In this document: positions 42,001-53,811 of the stretch, in pieces
Position numbering within the stretch: the first letter of the stretch is position 1
How the letters are laid out: every line of letters begins with the position of its first letter
Source of the DNA: Galaxea fascicularis
Lineage: Eukaryota > Cnidaria > Anthozoa > Scleractinia > Euphylliidae
Assembly: GCA_948470475.1 (NCBI GenBank)
Contig: OX419341.1
Coordinates: forward strand, 4,142,853 to 4,206,852
Reading direction: 5' to 3'
DNA: 64,000 bases
Notes under the pieces: generated by a model
Seen by the model: only the letters and a program-made list of their open reading frames with translations
The model's database searches: none
Told to the model about the DNA's origin: nothing
Translations under genes and position numbers: made by a program

Positions 42001-42661
42001 ACGAAGATCAGATAACGAGGAGTTTGTCTGCATACCTGGCAAGTGTAACAACAAAAAATATTGACCGCGGGTCGGTCCCTTGGCTGATAACGCAAGGTCT
42101 CGACCTCAATTTACCTGTCAAATTCCAGAACTTAAAAAAACGTTTCTCAAAAGTTCGTTCTCTTATTTCGTCACTGGGCCTGTTAATCGCTCGGCAGCAC
42201 GATTTGTCTCACGTGTCTTAAAAACCTTCTGTCCTTTGTTGAGGCGTCTGGAACTCTCTCCGTTATAAATCAACTGAGCTGCGGATGTATTCTAGCCCCG
42301 ACAATGATACGGCATATTTTGGATCGGTGATTAAACTACACGGCTCTTCATCGCTATGAAAATCGTTGTTGATTGTCTGTGACACGTGCCGGATAAGATT
42401 TGCCAGAGGCTGGCCGAGACCTTTCCGCCCCGCTTCACTCTTTGTTGTCAACGTAAGTATGTGATATCAATTACTTTGCGTAGACAAGTAGACTATGCAA
42501 ATTAATCTCGGAATTGAATTCTATAAACATATAGGATCATTGTTTTCTTTGCATTTCCTTTCACCTGGTTCTGAGCGTATTACAACAGACTCGATTCCCC
42601 GCTCATCTCTCACGCCTACGGGTAACGATTCATTAGGGCTTGGACTCCTTGCGGCGACACG
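39057..42661. other. Divergent intergenic region
   Basis: Lies between the 5' ends of beta-helix copy B (-) and the astacin gene (+). Contains a hairpin at 40409-40451 (TAAGACCTAATGGGACATCT with its reverse complement) next to a repeat-like open frame (40417-40791), and an imperfect tandem duplication at 41550-41770. No confident gene. Confidence 0.5.
41550..41770. repeat. Diverged two-copy tandem repeat of about 110 bp
   Basis: Two successive units each carry CGAAGACTCGTATGGT / CGGAGACTCGTATGGT, ACCAA.(C/A)..GTACGA, GTCAAAGTGAAAC.AC and CTT.TAC.(C/T)TTATACT. An open frame crossing both reflects the duplication rather than a known protein. Confidence 0.7.
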
Positions 42662-45600
42662 ATGAAACCGCTTCTGTTTTCTTTTTCGTTTTTTCTGGCG
42701 ATTGTGTTTTCTACGGAATTTTTCAACAAAGTAGCTACGGCCCCCGTTCCTGTCCAACGCAATGCTGACAGACAGTACGGTAAGAATAGTGATTTGGTAA
42801 CTTAGAAACAACCACAGTCTTTACCTTACGTAATTTTGTAACCTCTTTTCTGCGCTTCTTGTAAACGGATATCTCACGACCAGCAAAACTATCCATTATT
42901 TTAAAACGTTCCTATACAATTTAACAATTATTAGTTAAGTTTTAAGAGGTCTTGTAAATGGCACAATCACTCCGCCTGCAAACTGTTTCAGAGACATGAA
43001 GACAAAATCATGAAATGACGCTACAAAGAGACAGGCCAGCTTCTGGAATTGTAACTTGTCTCACTGCCCTGAGGCAATGTGTTTCAATATCGCGGCATTT
43101 AATAGTGCACTTCTAATTACAACTTCGATATTTTTGTTTTGGCTGTAGTTAAGATGTTGCAGTGATTAATTTAATACTCGATCTAGAGCGTATCACGCGA
43201 CCGACGCTTGAAGTCTTAAGCAAGTTCGCGCCGAATTCAGTAACCTACGCCAGTGACAAATCAATGAGGCCCTTGATACAAACTTGCGGTCTAATCAGTG
43301 TTTCTGGTGTTGACACAGCTGCTCGCAGTGACAGTGTGATAACGCCGGTTAGAAGAAAAGACTGTAAGAGCCAATACAGATTGGCATAGATTAACTTCTG
43401 GAAGTGGAGAGGGAAGGGAGACAGCCGGGAGGGAAGAAACAAAGATTCCCTAGGGACTCCGCCGGCATCTTTGAGTCGGACTGTAGATTTTGACCACGTT
43501 CGTAGAACTCCATCAACTTGCGCGTTTAAGGCTTAAAATTTCAGTTGGGGATAGGATTTGCAACACAACGTATTTTGCTCTGAATTTCTTAATCGCACAA
43601 TCCCACCAGAAAATGGCCGATTCGTATCGGACCAGCCCATTCTCGTCATTAACCGCTTGAGATACTCAGGCTTGTCACTGTTTCGCTTTTCCTGTATCAC
43701 CGTGTAACAGATGTAGTATAATATTTACATAATCCAACGAGGGAGCAGTTTTAAGAAATCGAATTAAGGAAGTTATGGCAGCAACGTCAAACTCAGTTCT
43801 GGTGTTTTTTTTTTTTCGTGACTGAATTCAGTAAAGTTAAACAAAGATAACACGCACAGAATTATGCCAGAATATTTCTTTTTTTTTTTATTTTCACTCT
43901 TTTTCTCAGTCTTGTAGCTTCTATTTCGTTTTTGCAAAATCCGCCAACCCCTTGGCATTGAAGTGTCGCCTCGAGTACCTCATGAACACAAGGTTGTAAG
44001 CGGATATAGATAATCGGAAACCAGATTTATTGTTTGGATCTTTAGCACACTACTTAATGAGTTTAATTTCATGAAGAAAGTGGAACGCCCCAGAAACACG
44101 AACTGTGGGGTGGCGTAGATGATTCTTCTGTAGATGTAAATTCACCAAATGTTCGAATCCGCCACTTTCTTTAACACGATTTGGTCCTGGATGCGTCACC
44201 AAAAGATTTTATAGGTACGTGATAAGCACTTACTAAGCGCGACCCTTGTTTAAAGTGGATGGGGTTGTGTGTAAACTGAGAAACAATATTAGCAAGCCCT
44301 GACGTTGACGTGAATTGTCGCTCTACATTTAAATCGTGGCCTTCCAAGCAGAGTCCGTGCTTTTTATTAAAAACAATTGGACATTTTCAATTTTCATCAG
44401 TTAAGAACGACTTCACCACTCACCAGCTGTTGACGGTTTCGAAAATCTTCCAAGGAGAGCCGAGTTGAAGCCATATCAGAAGATTTTATTACAGTTTATC
44501 GGATTTGCTGGCACTTCAACAGTTTTAGATTAAGTCCATTATAATTTGTCCAAGTTCGACTGAGATCAACTCAAGTTATATCACGAGATCATTGGATTTG
44601 CTGCCGGCATTTGTGAGATAAATTATTAAAAGCCTTAGAAAATCGTCGAAGTTGAAATGAGTTGAAGATTGCTTGCGGATTTTCAGATTTGCTAGCATTT
44701 TTGAGATGATTTTTAAAACAGATTAATTTAAAGTCTGATTCTAGCGCTTTTGTTTCCCCAGTAAAGCCCGGTCATCACTTGCGACGCAAGCATAAGCATA
44801 AGCATAAGCATAAGCTTATGCGCTAGTGAGGATGGCCGTGACATAAGCATAAGCGTAAGCATAAATCTTTGCGTTCTTCTTATACTTATGCTTATGCTTG
44901 CGTCGCAAGTGGGGACCGGGCTTTATAACAGTGAAAATCAATTCGAAACGTGCACTAAAATATTGTTCATATTCAGTAGGCGTATGCGCGTAGTATCTAT
45001 ACAAATGTTAGCTTTGTATTCAATAGCGTAAAAAATTTACTGTAACATTTAAGTATATAAATGCTAGCTGTGTGAGATATAAGATTCAAAGAAGAGTTAT
45101 GGCGTCGTCAACGAATCGTCACGGAAATTGGAATCTCTCCATTCGTGACCCAAATCCACGATTCATTTCTTCTGTAAATTTACTGCAGCGTGTTCGCACA
45201 TAATCGGCTTAATTGTAGAGAACGTTATCAGTATCAAATTCAAGGAAAGGTCTGCCCTGGCTTCGCGTGACTATTTCACGCTGTCGACCCTGGCCGAGAG
45301 ATGACCTTGTTTTCAAAGAGATTAAAGTACCGTCAAAATGCCAACAATTAAGTGTGTATTAACACTCGATCAAGAACGAGAGGAAGCAAAATGGGATCAG
45401 CTAATAAGGATCAGGAATTGAAACAGGGAAAGCTTATAATTAATGCTTTTGTTCCAGAAGAATAACAACAAGAATAAATCAAAGTAAACTGCGGTCGGAA
45501 CAAACTTTGATAAGACGTGCCGGTGATTCAAATTTTAGCTCAACGTTAAAAGCATTACCGGTTATATGAAACGCCTATGAGATCGTAAGTTCCGTTTTAA

Positions 45601-47912
45601 CTCTTATTTCCCCTTTCAGAAATAATCGAAGGCGATATACTGCTGACAGACAATCTAAGACGCGTCCGGAACGCAGTAGAATCAAGAAGAAAGCGAGATA
45701 TTGTGAGCGACATGGTTAAGAGGTGGCCGGACGGCCTGGTGCCGTACACAATTGATTCTAGCACCAGTGAGTATATTTGTATATTGCCTTGTTTAGCTAA
45801 ACCGCAACAGTGAATCATGATACAAAACGGCGCATTGGCGCACAGATTGTAACTCAAGGCGTCAAAAAATGCGAAAATCAGTGCTTTGTTCAATTGTTTT
45901 GACAGTCTTCGTGAGGGACAAAACCGTGGGCCGGGTCCAATGGGACTTTAATAGATGTTGGGCTGATCGAAGTGACAGAAACAAGTGGTTTCTTTTCGTG
46001 ACTGGATAAAAATCTGTGCATAATTTCTGAATCGGGTCAGCTTTCGTCTTCACGGATCGGACGCAATTCAGATGTTGTATAGATTCACTGACGCTACGAA
46101 ACTGACGGCAGACTAATCCCGGCCGCACGTGTTTACTGTTGTGAGTTAACGCACGCGCAATATCCGTGTTACATACAAACGTGATATCCTTGTAACCCAC
46201 CTAAAAGTTATTATTCCATTCCGCTGTGATGCATGAACATAAAGTCAAGTTTAATGGCCAGTTTGAACGGTTTCAACACATGTATATACGGCCAGCATTT
46301 GTTTAATAAAAGGAAACGGATGTTGAGCAAATGTTGAATTGAATGCGAAAACAGTCGTGCGCGGAAGCTTTCAAAGTCCGTTCAAAATTTCCAAAAACTC
46401 ATGGCAAGACACTTGCCACAGTTTCCCTTTGTTTTCGTGCGTTCGTTCAACAAGGGTTACAACGAAAATGGTGAAACACGGTTCAACAGTTTCGAGAAAA
46501 AGGGAAGTTTTAAGAGATTTTGAAACGTTTTACCCAATTACACTCTTTTTTTTTATAAGAACGTCTAATTTTGGAGCTCAGGCTGAACGTTCTTATTTTT
46601 TTGCGATTTGAACCTGAAAACGTTTTTAAGATGTTACACGGTATAAAAAAAGCTAAAAAAAATCAGTGCGGACCTGACCAGAAAACCTCAAGTTGCTAGT
46701 AACAAAACGTCGCCCAAAAAACTCTAGGTAAATTAGCTTCACAATAAGCATTGAACACAGAGGTTCACAACTCTTATGCTGGGTATGTTCTTAGCATGTT
46801 CTTAAAACTTTGGCAAATCTCAGCCTCAGTGTTCTTATAAAACAGGTTATAAGACAAGACAATGAGTGTACTGAACACGCTTTAAACTGAGATTTTTCAC
46901 ACAGGATTTGAACCGTCACTTCATTGAACAAAATGTTGAACGAATGTCAAAGCAAATGTTGAAACCATTTGAACGGGCCTTAGCTAGAAAATCTTAACAC
47001 TGAGAATTCCATCAAACTTGGAAAAATTCTTTTCTCGCTTTTTAGGTAAGGAGGCTGTCACAGCTATAAGGAAAGCTATGCGAGAGTTTCACCAAAGAAC
47101 GTGTGTGAAGTTTGTACCTCGTACCAATGAAGAGGACTACGTGGAATTTGAAGGGAATCTCGGGTAACGAAGAAATTACTCCTTGCATAACGCTTTGGTA
47201 GCAATACATACAATTCAACATCTAAAAGCTACCCTTCTTTTTTTTCAATAATTTCTTATAGTTTTCTAAACCTCTCAAAGCAGAAAGAATCGCCTATCTT
47301 GTAAAATGGTAAGAAACCTTGTTTTCAACTTGAGGCTTCCAGAGAACGTCGTGGTCCCTATTATAATATGGCATTCAGAGAACAAATCTGGAAAGTGATG
47401 CTTAAAAGAAGTCTGGGGGCTTGCGATGGGAGAACACCGAGGCCAAAGTGTAATAATGTATCTGCTATAACTCGAGAACTTTGCAAATCTTTGTCATGCT
47501 AAACAGCTCACACTTTTTGCAGCTGTTTTTCTTCTATTGGACGCCAAGGAGGTAAACAAAGAATCTCAATTGGGGAAGGATGCGAATACCAAGGCACAGT
47601 TATGCACGAGATTATGCACGCTCTAGGATTCTTCCACGAACAGTCACGCTCTGATAGAGACGACTACATTATGGTTCTCTGGTGGAATATCGAACCAGGT
47701 AACGCTACTTTATATCATGCATAAAATAGCCGACGAGTTCAGCTTTTGACAGTTGGGACTTTACAGTTAATAAGACCAGGTTTAATTTGGCAAAATTTGC
47801 TTGAGGTGTTCGTCGATCGGCAGGTCAATCACTTTTTAAAGGCTAACGACACAAAGACATGATTGATAGTTGATTGATCGATCAATTGACTGACTGCTGA
47901 TTGATTGATTGA

Positions 47913-47955
<43 letters not shown>

Positions 47956-50164
47956 ATTGTTTGATTGATTTTAAAAGGTTTCGAAAAGAACTTTGACAGT
48001 TATGGACCAGATAGAGTGGATAGTGCAGAAGAACCTTACGACTTTGACAGTTTGATGCATTATGACAACCGTGCTTTCAGCAAAAACGGCGATGATACCC
48101 TACAGTCCTTATCTGATCCTGGCAGATCACTTGGTAATATGGATCATTTCAGTGCCATTGACATCAAGCAGCTGCTAAAAGATTATCCATGTAAACCCTG
48201 GGACAAAAAACCAGTTGTTGATGTCGTCAAATGGGGAGATAGGTCAGGAAAATGTAAGTAGACAGTAAAATTAGGTGAACTTGTACGTGGATATTTTCAG
48301 CAGTTTAGAAAATATCACAGCCATGAAGGGAGCTTGCAAGAACTATGTTTCGAGGCACTAGGATTTGCTGCATTATTGTCCAAAACCAAAATGCTTGCTC
48401 ATTGGCAACAAAAATAAATACATTATTTGCTTTCAAATAAAAACGACAGTTTAACCATTACTATTTCATAGTTTCTGTGAACCGTAGAGAGAGGTTGGGA
48501 ACTAGGAATTGAGGGTACTGATTTGAATTTTGAATCAAGATGGCATCTGCAACTAATGTCATAATTTTGTATTGTTGTATAATGCATGTGGTGTTCATGT
48601 TGGTCACACCAACACGCAAAATTTTTCATCAACCCTCATCCTTCCCACTCCTGCTTCTCTGTTGTTTTTGTGTGTATTTATGTTTTCTAGTGGTTGATTG
48701 CCCTCAGGCAATACATATTTTCATGTAATTTTTGTTATCATATTTGTATTGGGTTTTTAGATTTTAATAAACCGGCTATGTCTTGAATTTCGCACAGCCA
48801 TTTTTTTTCCATCATGTTGTTTGTATTGCTTTTGTGAACAGAGCACAGCACAAATTTCATTTTCACTAAGATCTGCTATTTTGGGGAAAATTAGAGCATA
48901 AAATATCTACTCTTTGCTTCAGCAAAATGCCAAGACAAGGCGGGAAAACTGTGTCAACATTTCGCGTCTTATGAAGGATACTGTGATCATTGGAAGAAAT
49001 ACATGACAAAGTGGTGTCCACAATCATGCGGCTTCTGTAAGCCTGACGCTCCAGGTGAGGTGGTGCATACATGCAGCTTTGTAAATTAAAACAATACACC
49101 ACTTTTTCTAATAATAATCTTCAAGTGTATTGTGGGTAGATCCAGTCCTTTGTGAGAACAAAAGGGCATTGAACTTGTAATCTTGACCGTTTACCTCCAC
49201 AAAGGTCTGGATCTACCCATAATTCACTTGGAACTGATCATAATTGACATAGAGGACTGGGAACTGAGCAGTTTTGTTCCAGGGGTATGTTTTACTCCCA
49301 ACAGCTAACATGATATACTTAATTATCAAAAGATGACCACTGCAAAAGAGTTAACAGGAAATCCTGCTTGGAATTTGTTTTGAAGAGCTGCTCCCAAAGT
49401 TTGCCAATTCCAACCATGAACATCACTCTCCTTGACCTTTTCTCTAAATTCTATAGCTGCTCTTAAGTCGGACATGATATGAAGACCACAAAGGTCAGTT
49501 GTCAAGGTGCATAGTTTTATAACTCTGCTCACATGAAGCCAAAAGACCACTGAATAAGAGTCAAACAACATACTAGAAAACACTGGACTGATGTCCTCTA
49601 ATAGCTTGAACATCACAGGTGCAAACTCTAACTCACCATAGCAAAGAAAAGGGAGGTCGTTAATACAGCGTCTCTGACACAACAGGGGTGCTCACTGAAA
49701 ATAGGTGTCATTTTATACAACAGAGGCACTTATTGGAATAGGGACTATATGGCAGGTGGCAGGGGTTGATCATGCAATAGGGCTGCTTCTAGTTATGAGG
49801 GGTTCCTCAAATGAGGGCAGTTATTAATAAAAACAAATTCCAAAGAGCAGGGTTATTTTTAGAAGATGAGACCCGAGTGCTAGCACCCATTTACCCTGAA
49901 CACAGTACCCTTTGCTGTTCAGGTATTGAAACTGGCAAACTAAAATATCAGGAGTACCTCAGTGCCTATTAAGAATCCTATGCCCTCCTATTTCTCCAAT
50001 TAATGAAACCCCCTGAAAGAGGGGCATTTACTGAAAGAAAAGTAAAGAACTCAACCCATAATGATATTCAACTTTGTGTACAGAGGAAAACTACAATCAT
50101 TGCTGTCTTCTTTTAATTCACAGACAGACGGCTGGATATATGGAAGGGTGAAAATCACAAATGA
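42662..50164 (+). CDS. Astacin metalloprotease with C-terminal ShK domain
   Basis: Seven exons: 42662-42779, 45620-45766, 47046-47163, 47523-47698, 47978-48253, 48923-49054 and 50124-50164; the joined frame is intact, 335 residues. Signal peptide about 1-26. The short propeptide has the EGDI motif (43-46) whose Asp normally blocks the zinc site, then RRKR (62-65) as the probable activation site. The catalytic domain shows HEIMHALGFFHE (156-167; three zinc His plus the catalytic Glu), the following QSRSDRDDY, and the Met-turn SLMHYD (211-216). A six-cysteine ShK module occupies about 281-317, with a 15-residue charged tail. Astacins are secreted M12A zinc endopeptidases acting in matrix remodelling, development or venom; which applies here is not shown. 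ShK-tailed astacins are common in cnidarians. Intron 4 ends in a TTGC/TTGA microsatellite against the acceptor of exon 5. Confidence 0.9.
44763..44924. mobile_element. Foldback element with GCATAA arrays
   Basis: Ends AAAGCCCGGTCATCACTTGC and GCAAGTGGGGACCGGGCTTT. Both arms carry runs of AAGCATAAGCATAAG or its complement. Inserted in intron 1 of the astacin gene. Confidence 0.8.
46549..46632. repeat. Dispersed foldback repeat, copy of 31.85 kb
   Basis: ATAAGAACGTCTAATTTTGGAGC and GAACGTTCTTAT arms, then GATTTGAACCTGAAAACG. In intron 2 of the astacin gene. Confidence 0.7.
47883..47972. repeat. TTGA/TTGC tetranucleotide array at a splice acceptor
   Basis: GATTGATTGATTGCTTGC units, with nine or ten uninterrupted TTGC copies, run until GATTGATTTTAAAAG at the acceptor (AG 47976-47977). 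The array takes the place of a normal polypyrimidine tract for astacin exon 5. Confidence 0.88.
49055..50123. other. Astacin intron 6 with an unexplained minus-strand open frame
   Basis: Intron between the ShK exon and the terminal exon. A 118-codon minus-strand frame (49326-49682) runs through it. It has no motif I recognise and no flanking splice partners, and may be a fossil transposon piece. Repeated phrases GAACTGAGCA and CAAAGGTC occur near 49140-49270, where AGATCCAGTCCTTTGTGAG and GTCTGGATCTACCCATAAT form a weak inverted repeat. Confidence 0.4.
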
Positions 50165-51506
50165 CACATCCAAAAGACAAATTATTTAAAGAAGCAGTTG
50201 TTGCTATTCTAAACTGTTACACCAAATACAAAATAGCCCATAACTTACTGCTTTTTTGTGGGGAACCACCTGTCTGTCTGCAATAATATTATTTATGGAG
50301 AACTTTTATAGACAACATTATTTTGTTAATATGGTGACCACTGCATTTACGTGTGGAAAGATTTTTCAAATTGGCATTTTCTAGATCTGAATTACTATGG
50401 AGAAATGACAAATGCCAATGGAAAAGATTTGCAGTTTAGAGAAAAAGGAATATTAATGGCCACTGTATTAAAAGAAGAACACAACTTTTGGGTCCTCTCA
50501 TAAATATTATTGGATGCCTAATATATGAAAATAATTTATTGTTTTGCAGCATTTGTTATATTTATGTACACCGGCAGGCATAACGTTTCTCTTGTACAAT
50601 ATATTTAACTGACACAGCACCTTAAACCTTATTTGGAAGTGTGAATTTTAGCATGCATGATTAAAACACAGTTCAGTTTCATCTTTAGTACCTTGGTTTG
50701 CCTAACAGTCCCCGAGTCAAGCAAGAACTTAATGTTGTACCAGGAGGTCTCTTTGATTCCAACCCATATACTGAGAAGTATAACTTAAGAATTCTGGAAG
50801 ACACCAGTAGGCAAAGTAAAAAGCAGCTCTCATATTTGAAGGCGTCAGGGCATAACAATTCTACGTCTAATTTTAGTCTGTTTTTTTTTTTTCGTCCAAA
50901 TGAGCTGAATTTTTGCATGTGGTCTCTAATTTAATAGAAAACTACAGCCTTGCCCTTTGTTCTGCAGGTTTGCACTTCGTTTTCGAGTAAAAAACCCTGG
51001 AAAAAACTCGGCAGCACTTTTTGAGATCGAACAATGAAATCAGCGAAGCATCACATAGCCACTACTTGTTTGTTACGATACAAGCATTGTTTATTTAAAA
51101 TTAACTTGTGTCGTCATTGTTTCTTCGGTGGCACATGTGGTTAAGCATGGGCTGCACAAGACAGTGATGTTACCGAGAAATGTTGCACTTGGCAAGAGAA
51201 CAAACTAAAACAATGCCACAGTGGATTTTAAGTAGTGCCCAGTTGCTACTGCAGCTGTCCTCTCCAAATACAACCAAATAAAGCTTCGCTTTTAAACCAT
51301 AAGATCAAACTTTAAATTCTCATTTTATGCCCCTTCACATTTCCTATAAACGTAGTGGGGAGAAATTGTGAAAATGTCAAACAAATTCATACTGTATGAT
51401 CCTGTCTTTAATTCTCCTGACCACTCTGTTTTCTACAGTGTTGACATTACAAGGAGAAGTTTGATGCTGATCACTCTTAGGGTTTAAAGGGATAAGTGTC
51501 CAAAGT
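50165..51506. other. 3' flank of astacin and of SETMAR-like gene
   Basis: Convergent intergenic or 3'UTR sequence. Nothing coding recognised; the overlapping small frames at 50685-50934 on both strands are not supported. Confidence 0.5.
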
Positions 51507-53584
51507 CTACCATACATAGAGGGAAGAATCAAAGGGAAGGATGCGTCTGCAATTCTGTGCACCACAGGAACAACCCTTGGGCTCCTTTCCAAACTCTTTT
51601 AACAGTTCCAAATCTTTGCATCTATCTGTACATGCATCTTCTTCATGTCTGGACCAAATGCTAAACTCTCCGGAATAGTCAAATGACAACTCCTCCCCAA
51701 TTTCAATGTCCGTAGCAGCAAATAATGCCAACCTGGGCACAATGGAATCCACTCTCACTGGTACCATGACAAGATTTGGGCTGCAGGAGTGATTTATAAA
51801 CCTTGATGCATTACCATGGAAACGAGCATCAACATGAGTTCTTAAAATCTGGTGAGCGGAGCTATGTTCCCTAAGGACTATGAGGTAATTCCCTGTCTCA
51901 TGAGTCAACTCCAGAGCACGTTTCCTAGCTTCCTGGATTGAAATAAGTTCACCAGCATATTCACACACAAAAGTAAATTTCCTGACATTCTCCAGAGACC
52001 TCAGACCCCATCCTTTCAGCTGGGTTTTGAAAACTTGGAGTTTTAGATGTTGTCCTTTTTGAACCACTCTGTTTAGACAAGATTCTGGGCAAGCACAGTG
52101 ACTGTTACATTCAAAGACTGGTTGACAGTAATCTAACAAGTTCAAACAACAAGGGTGGAACATTTGTCATGACACATGCATACAAAATTGTATGATGGTA
52201 CATTATGTTCTGGTACTAATATTTGCCTAAAGAATGATGCCATCTTTTTGCTTAAACAAGACCAACACATTTGGTCACTAATTTGTAGAGCCAACACAAT
52301 AAAAAGAAATCTCCACAAAAAGTGTTCAAACCTAAGGCTCACTAGATCTAATTATTGGAACACACAACTTCCAAAATGGTTTTTGACTCATTAACCCATT
52401 AACAAAAAATATGCATGTTTCTTTAACAGGTATATAAGTTTGCCAATATAATTATATCTATAACATACAAAGTGGTATCTGTGCTATTGCACATCAACTA
52501 CAGTAGTCTATGTTCTTTACTTGAATGTTTACTCAAGTCACACTTTCAATAATATTAGAGATTTTATTGATCTGGTAAGAACATCAGAGATAAATAAAGA
52601 GATAAATAGTTTATTATAACAAACACATCCCAGTCCGAAGACTGAATTACGTGTTTAGTTACATTCTAGTTAAACAATGAGATTATTTGTGTACAGCGTA
52701 CCTGATGGTTGTTGATTGTAGATCTGAAGACATCCAATGTCATTATAACATGGACCATATCTTTGTAAGCAGCAACAGATATCTGCGGCACAGTGGTCAC
52801 ATTCACAACCAGGGTAGAATGGAGTTTTAAATGCTTCACCAACATTGGGCCCAGCAATGCATTCTGATGTGTACTAGATAATAATCAAACAAACTTCAGT
52901 GAATGCTATTTAACAAATAAAATCCTTTTGGCAGTGCATACAGTGTATGTGCTATAATAACACAAAGATGATGACAAAACATGGCAAGAAAGTGAAAGAA
53001 GGGAAGGATTTCTACACAGCCACAAACATTAATATTATTATAAATGCATCACTGTCATACTAACCATGTTCCAAAAACAAATAGTGTGAGTCACAAAATG
53101 CAAATATAATTATTAATGTCTGGGGTTGTATGGGAATCTTGCCATAATAAAATATTATTTCACAACACAATTTCTGGTAATAAGGTTCGTTTCAGTTCTG
53201 TGACAAACTTTGTTGAATAAGTACGATGAAAAACGTCACCAAACTTTTAATCAATGCTGACTGACTTAACTTTTTGGGCTCAAAGAAATGATAGTGATTA
53301 GATTTCTGCACAGCCCCATACATTCATTATTATACATGCATTTTGTGACTCAAACATATAATTTGTTTTAGAACAGGGTCTAATAGTATGGCATTGGTGC
53401 ATGTTTAATGGGGTTGTGCGGAAATCTTTCCTTGTTTTTTTTTTTAAATAACCCAATACTAGTACTATTGGTAAAGCTAATAAGCTTAAATTACCCCAAA
53501 CGCTGTTGGCTTTTCATCATTTAGTTCATTCACAACAGGTACCTTAACCTTTTCTCGACCATGTGATATATCCTCTGATATCAT
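51507..53584 (-). CDS. SETMAR: SET-domain histone-lysine methyltransferase, SETMAR-like
   Basis: Three exons on the minus strand: 53584-53495 (phase 0 end), 52873-52702 and 52132-51507; the joined frame gives 295 residues. The N terminus (DISHGREKVKVPVVNELNDE) matches the style of SETMAR N termini. The pre-SET zinc-cysteine cluster spans exon 2 and the start of exon 3 (GCECDHC, CCC, FECNSHCACPESC). In the SET domain, KGWGLRS lies at about 127-133, RFINHSC at 198-204 and FDYSG at 238-242. The post-SET CSCGAQNC (275-282) and terminal LPFDSSLY complete the family pattern. SAM-dependent methylation of histone H3 lysine in the nucleus is the family activity; in mammals the SET portion is linked to H3K36 and H3K4. 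No mariner transposase follows, as expected outside anthropoid primates. An in-frame stop upstream of the ATG supports this start. It is head-to-head with EFCAB10. Confidence 0.9.
53000..53445. repeat. Two related repeats in inverted orientation (SETMAR-like intron 1)
   Basis: The stretch 53005-53145 (GGAAGGATTTCTACACAGCC ... GTCACAAAATGCAAATATAA ... GGGGTTGTATGGGA) recurs in reverse complement at about 53300-53445 (TTTCTGCACAGCCCCATACA ... TGCATTTTGTGACTCAAACA ... GGGGTTGTGCGGAAATC). Both have self-complementary ends, indicating two copies of one MITE. Confidence 0.65.
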
Positions 53585-53811
53585 TAATACAGTCTTTTAG
53601 TCTTCCATTCTTTCTTTCATTAATGCTAACTTGCTCGAAAACAAGCCTATGTAGCTGGCGGTTTTAAGAGTTTTGGAGCGCACAAGCTAGCGAGCGGCGA
53701 ACTGATCACTCTGTCACATTCCGCCAGGCGTCCAAATATTTGATGGGACACTAGGAACGAAACTGCACCGCTGACACTGAGCTTGTTACTATAGAAACAG
53801 ACAATCTCAAA
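53585..53811. promoter_or_regulatory. Shared divergent promoter region
   Basis: Only 227 bases separate the SETMAR-like ATG (minus) from the EFCAB10 ATG (plus), so both 5'UTRs and core promoters must fit here or overlap. No TATA box is evident; the region around 53650-53720 is richer in GC than the flanks (GGAGCGCACAAGCTAGCGAG). Bidirectional use is an inference from spacing. Confidence 0.6.

Noticed and set aside
42263..42451. Minus-strand frame upstream of the astacin start
   Set aside because: It starts at TTG, and no ATG or splice partner supports it, although the amino-acid mix is not implausible.
49326..49682. 118-codon minus-strand frame in an astacin intron
   Set aside because: No recognised motif, no splice context; noted in the intron entry as unexplained.
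51507..53584. SETMAR as a SET-mariner fusion
   Set aside because: The frame stops right after the post-SET region, and no transposase sequence follows on the minus strand.
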